This document shows positions 1-8,491 of a stretch of 15,913 nucleotides of DNA, in pieces. Source of the DNA: a bacterium. Lineage in GTDB: Bacteria; Electryoneota; Electryoneia; Electryoneales; Electryoneaceae. Numbering within the stretch: position 1 is the stretch's first letter; the number at the start of each line of letters is the position of its first letter. The DNA lies in NCBI GenBank assembly GCA_028278125.1, contig JANQEY010000206.1, forward strand, positions 1-15,913. The letters are read 5' to 3'. Under the pieces are notes generated by a model, which worked only from the letters and a program-made list of their open reading frames with translations, was not told the DNA's origin and made no database searches. The translations under genes and the position numbers were made by a program.

Positions 1-30
1 AACTGGTCGTGTATTTAGTTCAGGGTAAAC

Positions 31-57
31 AGGGAGGGCCGGGAAACATTTTCCCGG
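31..57 (+). promoter_or_regulatory. Shine-Dalgarno plus stem-loop in the fabD leader
   Basis: AGGGAGGG at 31-38 is the only good ribosome binding site before fabD, but it ends 28 bases before the ATG at 67, too far for normal use. Between them lies a perfect 8-bp hairpin (CCGGGAAA 39-46, loop CAT, TTTCCCGG 50-57). If the hairpin folds, it removes 19 bases and brings the site to 9 bases from the ATG, which is optimal. An alternative is that the hairpin is a weak terminator of an upstream gene; it is followed by only three T. The sequence is seen directly; the bridging role is inferred. Confidence 0.5.
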
Positions 58-66
58 TTTAAAATA

Positions 67-996
67 ATGAACACAGCATTTTTATTTCCTGGTCAAGCAT
101 CCCAATATGTCGGGATGGGAAAAGATTTGTATGAGTCAGATAGCCTGGCAAAAACTTTTTATGACAGGGCGGACAGGGCACTTCCCTTCGATTTGCTGAA
201 GGTCTGTTTTGAAGGACCTGAAGAAGAACTAAAACAGACAATGATTACCCAACCGGCGATTTTTGTCCATTCCATAATTGTTGCTGAATTGCTGAAGAAA
301 AAGGGAGCCAGGTTCCAGGTTGCTGCCGGGCACAGCCTGGGTGAATATACCGCGTTGGTTGCTGCTGGAGTCATGGATTTTGATGAAGCCCTGGATGTTG
401 TGGCACTTCGTGGCAGCCTGATGCAAAACGCCGGGAATGAGCGACCCGGGACAATGGCGGCAGTTATCGGATTTGATGAAGAAAAAATCCGGGAAGTATG
501 CGAAAAAGCCAGCACAGAAAACGAAGTTGTTGTTCCCGCAAATTTCAATGGGCCGGGTCAAATTGTGATATCTGGTGATGTTCCGGCAGTTAAAAGGGCA
601 ATGGATATTGCAAAAGATGCTGGGGCAAAGACTGTGATCCAGCTTGTTGTATCGGGAGCTTTTCACTCACCACTTATGGTTCCTGCCGCGGAGAAACTGG
701 CAGAAAGACTGAATAATATTTTCATGAGACCTCCAAATGTTCCGGTATACATGAACGTCACAGGAGAAGCTACTCATAACCAGGATATTATTCGGATGCG
801 CCTGGTCGATCAGCTCACACATCCTGTTAAGTGGGAACAATCCATCCGTAATATGATTACAAACAATGTTTCAAAAGTTGTTGAGGTGGGACCTGGGAAA
901 GTTTTACGGGGACTGGTAAAACGGATAAGTCGAGATGTCCAGCTGGATGGTGTGGACAAAATCAGCGATATCGAGAAGTTCGAAGTGGATGTCTAG
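67..996 (+). CDS. fabD: Malonyl-CoA:ACP transacylase FabD
   Basis: FabD transfers the malonyl group from malonyl-CoA to the acyl carrier protein, which supplies the two-carbon units for type II fatty acid synthesis in the cytoplasm. The protein has 309 aa, the same length as the E. coli enzyme. It begins with the family N-terminus (FPGQ, Q10), has the nucleophile elbow GHSLGE with Ser90, the substrate-binding Arg115 (LRGSLMQ) and the catalytic His200 (GAFHSPLM), and ends with the typical GPGKVLRGLVKRI block. The ATG at 67 is chosen because it places the FPGQ motif as in homologues, although no Shine-Dalgarno sits at normal distance (see the leader hairpin). It is the first complete gene of a fabD-fabG-acpP-fabF-rnc run; fabG starts 17 bases downstream. 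The assignment is firm. Confidence 0.97.
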   Translation: MNTAFLFPGQASQYVGMGKDLYESDSLAKTFYDRADRALPFDLLKVCFEGPEEELKQTMITQPAIFVHSIIVAELLKKKGARFQVAAGHSLGEYTALVAAGVMDFDEALDVVALRGSLMQNAGNERPGTMAAVIGFDEEKIREVCEKASTENEVVVPANFNGPGQIVISGDVPAVKRAMDIAKDAGAKTVIQLVVSGAFHSPLMVPAAEKLAERLNNIFMRPPNVPVYMNVTGEATHNQDIIRMRLVDQLTHPVKWEQSIRNMITNNVSKVVEVGPGKVLRGLVKRISRDVQLDGVDKISDIEKFEVDV

Positions 997-1013
997 CATA
1001 TTGAGGTGTCAAT

Positions 1014-1757
1014 ATGGGTACTCTTGAAGGAAAAGTTGCCTGGGTTACAGGTAGTGGACGTGGAATAGGAAAAACAATTGCCCATAGGCTGGGTCTCAAC
1101 GGAGCTAAACTGGTAATTCACGATATAGATCAGAATACTACTCTGCAGACAGCCGAAGAGTTTAAAAAGGAGGGAATTGAAACAATCCCCCTGGTGTCCG
1201 ATGTATCAGATTCTGAGGCAGTTAAAGAAACTGTTAATTCTATTGTTAACCATTTTGGTTCGCTTGACATACTGGTAAATAATGCCGGAATCACCCGTGA
1301 TGGCCTGGTGCTTCGAATGAAGGACGAGGATTGGGACCTGGTAATGAAGGTGAACCTTAAGGGTGCATTTGTCTGTACCCGTGGCGTAGCTAAAGTGATG
1401 ATGAAGCAACGGTCTGGAAAAATTGTCAATATTGTGTCAGTAGTAGGGGTGATGGGTAACGCGGGTCAAGCCAATTACTCCGCTTCAAAAGCGGGTATGA
1501 TAGGTTTGACAAAGTCTACTGCAAAAGAGTTCGCCAGCAGGGGAATTACTGCCAATGCTGTAGCCCCGGGATATATAGAGACCGATATGACGGCAGTTTT
1601 GCCTGAGGAAGCTGTGGAATCCTTTGTTAAAGGTACACCATTGGGAAGGCCTGGCAGTGCTGAGGATGTAGCGTCGGCAGTAGCATTTTTTGCTTCACCT
1701 GAAGCTGATTTTATCACCGGGCAGGTACTTCATGTAGATGGTGGTATGGTGATGTAG
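1014..1757 (+). CDS. fabG: 3-oxoacyl-[ACP] reductase FabG
   Basis: FabG uses NADPH to reduce beta-ketoacyl-ACP to beta-hydroxyacyl-ACP, the first reduction of each elongation cycle. The 247-aa protein is a classical short-chain dehydrogenase/reductase: cofactor-binding TGSGRGIG at 12-19, NNAG after the fourth strand, and the catalytic triad Ser142, Tyr155 and Lys159 (YSASK). These are each four residues later than in E. coli FabG. The C-terminal [12 protein letters not shown] is also standard. A GAGGTG ribosome binding site at 1003-1008 lies 5 bases before the ATG. The position between fabD and acpP supports FabG rather than another family member. Confidence 0.97.
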   Translation: MGTLEGKVAWVTGSGRGIGKTIAHRLGLNGAKLVIHDIDQNTTLQTAEEFKKEGIETIPLVSDVSDSEAVKETVNSIVNHFGSLDILVNNAGITRDGLVLRMKDEDWDLVMKVNLKGAFVCTRGVAKVMMKQRSGKIVNIVSVVGVMGNAGQANYSASKAGMIGLTKSTAKEFASRGITANAVAPGYIETDMTAVLPEEAVESFVKGTPLGRPGSAEDVASAVAFFASPEADFITGQVLHVDGGMVM

Positions 1758-1825
1758 ACTCAATAGTAGTTTTGTGTTATATTGGCAAATCCGAAATACA
1801 GATACGAGTGTTGGAGGACAGATTC

Positions 1826-2071
1826 ATGAGTAAAGAAGAACGGATTCAGAAAGTAAAAGAAATCATTGTTGAGCAACTGGGCGTTGACATGTCTGAGATC
1901 ACACTCGAAGCATCATTTATTGATGACCTGGGTGCAGATTCTCTTGATACGGTAGAACTCGTAATGGAATTCGAATCCGCATTTGATATTGAAATTCCTG
2001 ACGAGGATGCAGACAAACTCGCCACAGTTGGTGCTGCTTTGGAATACCTCGAAAGTAAAATCAGCGACTAA
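1826..2071 (+). CDS. acpP: Acyl carrier protein
   Basis: AcpP is the small acidic carrier that holds growing acyl chains on a 4'-phosphopantetheine arm and presents them to FabD, FabG and FabF. The protein has 81 aa, four-helix ACP length, and the arm attaches at Ser39 in the signature DLGADSLD. The helix II recognition region ([21 protein letters not shown]) is typical and strongly acidic. The reading frame is open from 1772, but the ATG at 1826 is the better start: it follows TTGGAGGA by about 7 bases and gives the usual [15 protein letters not shown]-terminus. The 68-base gap after fabG is the largest inside the fab run and could hold an extra promoter for this highly expressed protein, though I see no clear one. 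Confidence 0.97.
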   Translation: MSKEERIQKVKEIIVEQLGVDMSEITLEASFIDDLGADSLDTVELVMEFESAFDIEIPDEDADKLATVGAALEYLESKISD

Positions 2072-2095
2072 CTTCCATTAACCATGGCGGTTTCG

Positions 2096-3334
2096 ATGGC
2101 ACAACGTATAGCCATTACCGGGATGGGAGTCATTTCGCCTGTCGGAGTAGGAGCGGAAGATGTGTGGTCTGCACTCTCCAGGGGACAAAGCGGCGCGGGA
2201 CCGATTACCCGGTTCGATAGTACTGATCATAAGACCAAGTTCGCCTGTGAAGTAAAAGATTTCGATCCGCAGAATTACATGGATCGAAAAGCTGCCAAGC
2301 GGATGGATCTCTTTTGCCAGTATGCCGTTGCCTCTGCAACGGAAGCGATAGATCATGCCGGAATAAAATTCTCCGATCATGACCAGGACAGGATTGGCGT
2401 AGTTGTCGGTTCTGGCATAGGTGGAATGAATACCTATGAAGCCCAGGTTGAACGTCTTGTCAGGAAGGGTCCGGGGAAGATTAGTCCGTTTTTTATCCCA
2501 ATGATGATTGGAGATATAGCTTCCGGTCATATCAGCATGATGCATAACCTGCGTGGACCTAATTATTCGGTACAATCAGCCTGCGCGACTGCGTCTCATG
2601 CAATTGGGCTGGCAATGATGCATCTACGTGCCGCGGATGCGGATGTGATGATCTGTGGCGGCTCTGAAGCACCGATCACTCCAGCGGGTCTCGCCGGTTT
2701 TAACTCGATGAGCGCGATCTCTACCAGGAATGATAATCCCACAGCAGCTTCAAGACCTTTTGATGTTGACCGTGATGGTTTTGTTATGGCTGAGGGTGGT
2801 GCAGTCTTCATCCTTGAGACTGAAGAGCACGCTGTTAAGCGCGGTGCGAATATCCTGGCTGAACTCGCGGGGTATGGTTTTACCGCGGACGCGCATCATA
2901 TGACAGCGCCTCATCCCGAGGGCGACGGGGCTGTTAGATCAATGCGTGCGGCAATGAAATCTGCAGGATGCAGTCCGGAAGAGATCGGTTATATCAATGC
3001 GCACGGAACTTCAACTCAATATAATGACGAGATTGAAACACTGGCGATAAAGACTGTCTTTGGTGATAAGGCATATGATATTCCGATCAGTTCGACAAAA
3101 TCGATGACAGGACATCTGCTGGGATCTGCCGGAGCGGTAGAACTTTTCGCAGCACTCCAGGCAGTACGGACTGGAACTATTCCACCCACTATTAACCTGG
3201 ATAGTCCTGATCCAAAATGTGACCTGTTCTACGTTCCCAATAATGCAGTTGAACGGCAGGTGGATATAGCGCTATCCAACACCTTTGGTTTTGGCGGACA
3301 TAATGCTACCCTGATCGCACGTCGCTGGGATTAA
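2096..3334 (+). CDS. fabF: 3-oxoacyl-[ACP] synthase II FabF
   Basis: FabF is the elongating condensing enzyme: it takes an acyl chain onto its cysteine and condenses it with malonyl-ACP, releasing CO2. Two starts are possible, ATG 2084 and ATG 2096. Neither has a strong ribosome binding site. The later one is preferred because it yields catalytic residues Cys163 (SACATASHA), His303 (NAHGTST), Lys335 and His340 (KSMTGH), the same numbers as E. coli FabF, and a family-like N-terminus MAQRIAITGMG. Length is then 412 aa. If 2084 is used, four residues are added. The gene starts 12 to 24 bases after acpP and may depend on translational coupling. It ends with the glycine-rich NTFGFGGHNA loop typical of KAS enzymes. 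Confidence 0.96.
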   Translation: MAQRIAITGMGVISPVGVGAEDVWSALSRGQSGAGPITRFDSTDHKTKFACEVKDFDPQNYMDRKAAKRMDLFCQYAVASATEAIDHAGIKFSDHDQDRIGVVVGSGIGGMNTYEAQVERLVRKGPGKISPFFIPMMIGDIASGHISMMHNLRGPNYSVQSACATASHAIGLAMMHLRAADADVMICGGSEAPITPAGLAGFNSMSAISTRNDNPTAASRPFDVDRDGFVMAEGGAVFILETEEHAVKRGANILAELAGYGFTADAHHMTAPHPEGDGAVRSMRAAMKSAGCSPEEIGYINAHGTSTQYNDEIETLAIKTVFGDKAYDIPISSTKSMTGHLLGSAGAVELFAALQAVRTGTIPPTINLDSPDPKCDLFYVPNNAVERQVDIALSNTFGFGGHNATLIARRWD

Positions 3335-3354
3335 AAAGATAGGAATCCATATTA

Positions 3355-4116
3355 ATGGCTTTCGGTAACCTTTTCTCCTGGTTTCGCAGGCGGGGTGTCT
3401 CGAGGGTTCTGGTTGGTGCTGAAAGAAGCCTGAGGGATATAGAGAAGGTTATAGGGTATCGCTTTCGGGATCCTGATTTGCTTGCCAGCGCCCTTCGCCA
3501 CCGAAGCATCATTATTGAAACCGGTGATCCAAGATCTGCAGCAAACGAGAGATTGGAGTTTCTTGGCGATTCGATTCTCGGAATGGTTGTAAGCGAACAG
3601 CTGTATAGCCGTTATCCCCAGGCACGCGAAGGATTTATGGCCAGGATGAAAAGCCTGGCAGTCAGCGGAAGGCAACTGGCCTCAAAAGCCAGGAGGCTTG
3701 AGCTCGGACGATATATGCAAATATCCGCCAATGAGGTCAGAAACGGCGGAAGATCTAGACGCAGCATTCTTGAAGATGGAATTGAAGCCCTTATCGGTGC
3801 AATTTACCTTGATGGTGGATTAAGAGCAGCTCAAAAATTTATAAGTGAATATATCACCTTCGATCTCGACAGGCGTTTGATCCGCGAGAAAGAGGGGAAT
3901 TATAAAAGCCTGTTACTTGAGTATGTTCAAGGTAAAGCAAAAGGTCTTCCCTGCTACAGGGTGACGGGGGAAGAAGGTCCCGATCATGCAAAAGTGTTTC
4001 ACGTTGAAGTTTTAGTTAATGACGCGTCTGTTGGGCAAGGGGCTGGGAGAAGTAAAAAACAGGCAGAACAGCAGGCAGCAAAAGACGCAGCAAACCACTT
4101 CGGAATAAATACATAA
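3355..4116 (+). CDS. rnc: Ribonuclease III
   Basis: RNase III cuts double-stranded RNA, processing rRNA precursors and some mRNAs. The 253-aa protein has an N-terminal extension of roughly 25 residues, rich in Arg and aromatic residues, compared with E. coli. The nuclease domain carries the signature NERLEFLGDS (64-73). The metal-binding residues are present as Glu68, Asp72, Asp141 and Glu144, equivalent to E. coli Glu41, Asp45, Asp114 and Glu117. Residues 182-250 form the double-stranded RNA binding domain (NYKSLLLEYVQ to SKKQAEQQAAKDAA). AGGA at 3341-3344 is 10 bases from the ATG. Placement directly after acpP-fabF is common across bacteria and reflects co-transcription rather than a role in lipid synthesis. 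Confidence 0.97.
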   Translation: MAFGNLFSWFRRRGVSRVLVGAERSLRDIEKVIGYRFRDPDLLASALRHRSIIIETGDPRSAANERLEFLGDSILGMVVSEQLYSRYPQAREGFMARMKSLAVSGRQLASKARRLELGRYMQISANEVRNGGRSRRSILEDGIEALIGAIYLDGGLRAAQKFISEYITFDLDRRLIREKEGNYKSLLLEYVQGKAKGLPCYRVTGEEGPDHAKVFHVEVLVNDASVGQGAGRSKKQAEQQAAKDAANHFGINT

Positions 4117-4141
4117 CAATAAACCTGTGAGTGAGGATATT

Positions 4142-5299
4142 ATGGATTATTTCCTGGATGATTTTCAGAAAGATCTGGTTAAGCAGGCAGCAAGGATTGG
4201 TAAAGAAAAAATTCGTCCTGTTGCAGCCAAGTACGATATAGAAGGTACATTCCCCTGGGACCTGGTAAAAGTTTTTGCAGACGCAGGATTCTACAGTATA
4301 TACATCCCCGAAGAGTACGGTGGTTTAGGACGTGGAGTGATGGATCTTGTGCTGGTTACCGAGGAATTGTCGAGATATTGCGGTGGTATCGCCCTGGCGG
4401 TGGCTGCAACCGCTTTGGGTACTTTTCCGATCATTATCGGCGGCAACGAGGAGCAGAAGAAAAAATATCTGCCCAAATTAGCCAAAGGTGAAATGATTGC
4501 CGCCTTCGGATTAACCGAACCCGCTGCCGGAAGTGATGCCGGGAGTATCAGCACACGTGCCGAAAAGAAGGGCGATAAGTATATCCTCAACGGAACAAAG
4601 GTATTTATCACAAATGGTGGTAATGCAAAAGTAAACACGGTCATTGCGACAACTGATCCGACAAAAGGTACCAGGGGCGCTACCGCATTTATCGTTGAAG
4701 AGGGTACACCCGGTTTCCGTTACGGGAAAAAAGAAGACAAGATGGGTATCCGTGCGTCTTCAACCTGTGAATTGATTTTTGAAGACTGCGAGATCCCGGA
4801 AGAAAACCGGATTGGCAAAGAAGGTGAAGGTTTTCTGGTTGCAATGAGGACTCTCGATCGGAGTCGCCCTGGTGTAGCTGCGCAAGCTCTTGGAATTGCC
4901 CAGGGTGCATTTGACCTTGCCGGTGGATATGCTAAAACCCGCGAACAGTTCGGCCAGAGTATTATCAAGTTCCAGTCTTTGCAGTTTATGCTAGCTGATA
5001 TGGCTGTTCAGATAGAAGCTGCTCGTGCAATGTTGTATTCTACCGCCAGGATGATTGATGCCGGGGTAAAAGATGTTGCCAAAGATTCATCAATGTGCAA
5101 AATCATGGCATCCGATACAGCCATGAAAGTAACCGTTGACGCAATCCAGATATTTGGCGGGTATGGATATATGCGTGACTACCCTGTTGAAAAATACCTG
5201 CGTGACGCTAAAATTACCCAGATCTATGAAGGCACCAACCAGATATTGAGGGTGGTAGTTGCCAGGAGTATAATCAGGGAGCTCTCAAAACATACTTGA
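4142..5299 (+). CDS. Acyl-CoA dehydrogenase (short-chain type)
   Basis: This FAD enzyme catalyses alpha,beta-dehydrogenation of an acyl-CoA and passes electrons to electron-transfer flavoprotein. The 385-aa protein has the normal family length and all three domains: helical N-terminus; a middle beta domain with AFGLTEPAAGSDAGS and the FITNGG segment; and a helical C-terminus with GGYGYMRDYPVEKYLRDAK. The catalytic base is Glu363 in QIYEGTNQI, the position used by short- and medium-chain enzymes and butyryl-CoA dehydrogenases. The frame is open from a GTG at 4127, but ATG 4142 is preceded at 5 bases by GAGG (4133-4136). The substrate cannot be told from sequence; butyryl-CoA or a branched short-chain acyl-CoA is likely. 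It follows rnc by 25 bases and seems to be the last gene of the operon. Confidence 0.93.
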   Translation: MDYFLDDFQKDLVKQAARIGKEKIRPVAAKYDIEGTFPWDLVKVFADAGFYSIYIPEEYGGLGRGVMDLVLVTEELSRYCGGIALAVAATALGTFPIIIGGNEEQKKKYLPKLAKGEMIAAFGLTEPAAGSDAGSISTRAEKKGDKYILNGTKVFITNGGNAKVNTVIATTDPTKGTRGATAFIVEEGTPGFRYGKKEDKMGIRASSTCELIFEDCEIPEENRIGKEGEGFLVAMRTLDRSRPGVAAQALGIAQGAFDLAGGYAKTREQFGQSIIKFQSLQFMLADMAVQIEAARAMLYSTARMIDAGVKDVAKDSSMCKIMASDTAMKVTVDAIQIFGGYGYMRDYPVEKYLRDAKITQIYEGTNQILRVVVARSIIRELSKHT

Positions 5300-5319
5300 G
5301 ATATATAGCGATTTGATAT

Positions 5320-5351
5320 TGCGGAATCGTCTTCGGTTCCGCATTTTTTTT
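5320..5351 (+). terminator. Strong intrinsic terminator
   Basis: TGCGGAA (5320-5326) pairs with TTCCGCA (5337-5343). The stem extends inward by U-G, C-G and G-C pairs to a four-base TCTT loop, giving about 10 bp. Eight T follow at 5344-5351. It begins 21 bases after the acyl-CoA dehydrogenase stop and closes the fab-rnc operon ahead of asd. Confidence 0.93.
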
Positions 5352-5412
5352 AGTATGAAGTTGTAGTAGAATTCTGATGATTGTTTTCCGGATTCCGTTC
5401 TCGGAGTAATTG

Positions 5413-6405
5413 ATGAAAGATAAAATAAATATTGGCGTTGTTGGGGCGACCGGATTAGTAGGAAAAACCGCTCTTGATGTTATCAGGGAATTGGAAATAC
5501 CGGGTATAGATCTGTTTCCTTATGCTACTCAAAGAATCCAGGGAAGATATATTGATCATGATGGGAGGCGAATTGAAATAAAAACAATCCCAACAGAACC
5601 ACCTCCACATCTTGATTACGCGCTTTTTTGTGCTCCTAACGATGTGGCGGCAAAGATTGTCCCAGGCTGGAAAACTGCCGGTATCAGGATAATTGATAAT
5701 AGTTCTGTTTTCAGGATGGATAAAGACGTTCCGCTTGTCGTCCCTGAAGTTAACAGCGACAAGATACTTGAAGCAGATAATCTTGTTGCCAATCCGAACT
5801 GCTCAACCATCCAACTTGCTGTAGCACTTGAACCGTTGAGAAAACTTTTCGGCTTGGCGAGGATTGGAGTATCTACCTATCAATCGGTTTCGGGAGTGGG
5901 TCTGAACGGAATAAAACGCTGGCAGGAGGAAATAGAAGGGTTCCCGGAAACGGAATCACCGTTTGGGAAAACTATCCATGGCAATGTGGTTCCATTTGCC
6001 GGTTCAGCAAGTGAAGATGGATACAGCAGTGAAGAAATTAAACTGATGAATGAGTTGCCGAAAATCCTTGGTGATTCGAGTTTTGAAATCTCGGCTACAG
6101 TTGTACGAGTACCTGTAGAAGTAGGGCATAGCGAAGCTGTGGAAGTTGATTTAAATACCGAACCGGGTCTTGATGAAGTAGTTGATGTGCTCAACCGTAG
6201 CGAAGGTATAGTTTTTTACGGGAATGGTAATTTTCCTACACCATTGGAATTGAGCGGCAAAAATGAGGTGTTTATCGGCAGGGTGAGAAAACATCCATCA
6301 AGAAATAATACTTTCCTGTTGTGGATTGTGGCCGATAACTTGAGAAAAGGTGCTGCAACAAACGCTGTACAAATTATGCAACAGTGGATTAATAAAACTA
6401 CATGA
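5413..6405 (+). CDS. asd: Aspartate-semialdehyde dehydrogenase
   Basis: Asd reduces L-aspartyl-4-phosphate with NADPH to aspartate semialdehyde, the branch point to lysine, diaminopimelate, threonine and methionine. The 330-aa protein starts with the nucleotide-binding GVVGATGLVG, has the active-site cysteine Cys130 in NPNCSTIQ, and the acid/base histidine His239 in EVGHSEAV. The YQSVSGVG segment is also characteristic. The length matches the Gram-positive/archaeal-like ASADH group rather than the longer 367-aa E. coli type. CGGAG at 5402-5406 lies 6 bases from ATG 5413; a TTG three bases upstream is less likely. The gene is separated from the fab operon by a terminator, so it should have its own promoter in 5352-5400, where I could not identify one with confidence. 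Confidence 0.95.
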   Translation: MKDKINIGVVGATGLVGKTALDVIRELEIPGIDLFPYATQRIQGRYIDHDGRRIEIKTIPTEPPPHLDYALFCAPNDVAAKIVPGWKTAGIRIIDNSSVFRMDKDVPLVVPEVNSDKILEADNLVANPNCSTIQLAVALEPLRKLFGLARIGVSTYQSVSGVGLNGIKRWQEEIEGFPETESPFGKTIHGNVVPFAGSASEDGYSSEEIKLMNELPKILGDSSFEISATVVRVPVEVGHSEAVEVDLNTEPGLDEVVDVLNRSEGIVFYGNGNFPTPLELSGKNEVFIGRVRKHPSRNNTFLLWIVADNLRKGAATNAVQIMQQWINKTT

Positions 6406-6641
6406 TCTCAAGCAGTACTGCTGAATTTAATCAAAGAAATGATTTGAAATGCAATGATATTTCACCCAAGCCTACCTCGTTGGATTTAGTAATCCTTAAT
6501 TTATCATTGGTTTGTGTCTCAGAATAGATCAGATGGAATATATTTACTCGGTATTTTCATCTACGGGTACATTAGTTGCACTGTAAAGCTTATTGACTTC
6601 CTTTTTGACTATACCCTTTATTACGCCAGGGAGGCGAAATA

Positions 6642-8165
6642 ATGAATATCCGTTTTTCGCAGGTAATACTTTTCTTTTTAATATTTTTTATCCTGAATTC
6701 CTGCGGGGTCTATGCCCAGGGTGATATTCAACATTCCGATAAAAAGACACTCTTTATATTTCCCATCAGTTATGCATATAAAGCTAGAAATACGCCCGAC
6801 AAACATAAAAAATGGCTGAGTGAAAAACTATTAAAAACCTTTGTCACTGATTTTGAAAGGTTTGATTTTGTTGAGATGCCTGCCGGATCAAACCTGGATG
6901 AATTTCTTGAAGACGCTGATAAATACTTGGGTGAGCATGCCAGGGAAATAGCTCAAAAATACGTTGATCGCGATGGCAGGATCAGGGAAGCAAGAGTTAC
7001 GCTGGATGATCTAAAAAAAGCTGTTGAGAATGGATACGCGTTTGCTCCACGGTTTAAGAAAATTAAAAAAACCGAAACTAAAAAGGAGAAGAAGAAAAAG
7101 AAAGTAATTTCCTATGAAATAGATGCGCATTTCGATATCTATAGAACAGTTGACAGGAAAAAAATTGCAAGGATTAAGGGTAGTTCAAGCGGTGTTGGCG
7201 GATTATTAGGTATCTTCCATGGTTTTGTAGAAAACATTGGAATCTTTAATGATGATACCAGTCAGTTCCGTGCTACAGCTGAAGGGGTATACCAGGAGAT
7301 AAAAACACGCATCAGGCAGATGGATGAATTCAGCCTGAAAGCACAAGTGGTTTCAAGCAATTTTAACAGTTTTAAAATAGGTATAGGTAAAGATTTCGGT
7401 GTAAAACTGGATAGGAGATACCGAGTCTGGGAACTGGATAGCGGGGGAAGAAAGTCAAAGTCAATCGCTTTTGGAAAGGTGAGAAAAATCCTTCCGAAGG
7501 AAAGCAATATCCAAATTCTTATAGGCACTGCTCCACGAGGTAGCCAGGTGATCGAGGACGCAAAGTTCGGTCTGAGTGTAATCCCTCATGTTGGGATGTT
7601 ACCATTTGAAACAAAAGGATTTGATCAGTTTGGCGATGGATTTATCCTGCGTCTTTCTCCTGATGAGATTGCATGGACCTATGATCTGCCCAGGGATGAA
7701 TCAGGATCGAAGTTCTCCATTGGGGTGAACCTTCAATACAATATCGCCTGGCTGACAGGACAAAGTGAACTTTACCTGACAATTGACGGTTCACTGGTGC
7801 CGATGATGGACCTGGCAGTGTATAACGCAATGCTTGGAATAGAGAAAAAATACTACTTCAGGAGGCTGGCTGTATTCGGAGCAGTGAAATATGGTATCTT
7901 TGGGGCAAATTTTAACGAAGTCGAATTCTTCGATGATCCCGATGTTGAAGAAGCCGCGGACGCTGAAATCTGGGGTGTAGGCGCAGACATCGGGGGTGAA
8001 CTTTTAGTTACCCCCAATGTCGCATTACAGGCTCGACTTGGGTATATAGTGTTTCCCGAACAGACTGTACTGACAGCCTACGACTTCTCAGATAACAAGT
8101 TCAAGTCAGCATCAATCCGAGCCGTCGGACTCACATACAAACTAAGTTTACTCTTTACAATCTAA
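6642..8165 (+). CDS. Exported protein with FlgT/CsgG-like region and predicted outer-membrane beta-barrel
   Basis: I do not recognise this 507-aa protein as a named family. It has a hydrophobic signal (residues 7-18) followed by LNSC, a lipobox with Cys21, and also VYA-Q, so either lipoprotein or ordinary Sec processing is possible. Residues 35-80 (TLFIFPISYAY ... FVEMP) resemble the start of CsgG/TolB/FlgT-type periplasmic domains. A lysine-rich linker lies near 138-160. Residues 230-290 (LKAQVVSS, IGKDFGVKLDRRYRVWEL, FGKVRKIL) recall the small beta domain of FlgT-like proteins. From about 330 to the end, alternating beta strands and a hydrophobic C-terminus suggest a membrane barrel. AGGGAGG lies 8 bases before the ATG. 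The 236-base upstream gap has no clear promoter. A structural or assembly role at the outer membrane is inference. Confidence 0.75.
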   Translation: MNIRFSQVILFFLIFFILNSCGVYAQGDIQHSDKKTLFIFPISYAYKARNTPDKHKKWLSEKLLKTFVTDFERFDFVEMPAGSNLDEFLEDADKYLGEHAREIAQKYVDRDGRIREARVTLDDLKKAVENGYAFAPRFKKIKKTETKKEKKKKKVISYEIDAHFDIYRTVDRKKIARIKGSSSGVGGLLGIFHGFVENIGIFNDDTSQFRATAEGVYQEIKTRIRQMDEFSLKAQVVSSNFNSFKIGIGKDFGVKLDRRYRVWELDSGGRKSKSIAFGKVRKILPKESNIQILIGTAPRGSQVIEDAKFGLSVIPHVGMLPFETKGFDQFGDGFILRLSPDEIAWTYDLPRDESGSKFSIGVNLQYNIAWLTGQSELYLTIDGSLVPMMDLAVYNAMLGIEKKYYFRRLAVFGAVKYGIFGANFNEVEFFDDPDVEEAADAEIWGVGADIGGELLVTPNVALQARLGYIVFPEQTVLTAYDFSDNKFKSASIRAVGLTYKLSLLFTI

Positions 8166-8194
8166 CGCTGGTATTACAGCCGAAGGAAATTTGG

Positions 8195-8416
8195 CTATTC
8201 AGACTGCTCGTCAACCCGGTTATCAGCCGGAGCTTCCTCAGTCTGAGTATTTTCCCGGGAGCTTTCAGCCATCTCCCTGGCTTCAGTTGAAATCTCTACC
8301 CTGTCCTGGCCGGTAGTTTGTGTTGGAACAGCTGCTCCGGTTTCACGTGAACTCTGAATCTGCTGAGCCATAAAATTGGCTTCATAACCATTACTTTCAA
8401 TTCCATTAACAGGCAT
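8195..8416 (-). CDS. Small protein with FlgM-like VEIS motif
   Basis: This is a 73-aa, polar, probably disordered protein of unknown function. No signal peptide or membrane segment is seen. Residues 38-48 (DRVEISTEARE) match the short D-[KR]-V-E-I-S-x-x-A element in the middle of many FlgM anti-sigma-28 proteins, but the sigma-binding C-terminal helices of FlgM are missing; the tail is Glu/Asn-rich. The gene is supported by a strong AAGGAGA ribosome binding site (complement of 8422-8428), 5 bases from the start. It is also supported by a near-perfect sigma-54 promoter upstream. It converges with the outer-membrane gene, whose stop is 29 bases away, and diverges from the 8957 gene, which carries the same motif. 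Confidence 0.7.
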   Translation of the reverse strand: MPVNGIESNGYEANFMAQQIQSSRETGAAVPTQTTGQDRVEISTEAREMAESSRENTQTEEAPADNRVDEQSE

Positions 8417-8456
8417 CGGAATCTCCTTATCTTGTTCATCACTTTGTTGTCATCAA

Positions 8457-8476
8457 TTTCATGCTGCCACATGAAA
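8457..8476 (-). promoter_or_regulatory. 5' leader stem-loop with TGGCAG loop (copy 1)
   Basis: Read on the minus strand, TTTCATG (8476-8470), loop TGGCAG (8469-8464) and CATGAAA (8463-8457) form a perfect 7-bp stem. It starts about 6 bases after the transcription start predicted from the sigma-54 element at 8492-8508, so it would form the extreme 5' end of the mRNA. Two further copies with the same loop are at 8914-8929 and 9450-9463. Binding by a protein, protection of the 5' end or translational control are all possible. Confidence 0.6.
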
Positions 8477-8491
8477 CGTGAAAACCTTTAA

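Noticed and set aside
1..18. Possible C-terminal tail of an upstream gene (N-W-S-C-I then stop), perhaps fabH
   Set aside because: Five codons are too few to identify a gene; fabH before fabD is common but the sequence here does not prove it.
2078..2575. 165-codon open frame on the minus strand inside fabF
   Set aside because: Antisense shadow of the conserved fabF coding sequence.
6411..6422. Palindrome AGCAGTACTGCT just after asd
   Set aside because: Only a four-base stem remains once a loop is allowed and there is no T-run, so it is not a credible terminator.
8178..8196. Short AGCC/GGCT inverted repeat between the convergent genes
   Set aside because: Stem is short and interrupted, with no T-run on either strand; no terminator can be claimed.
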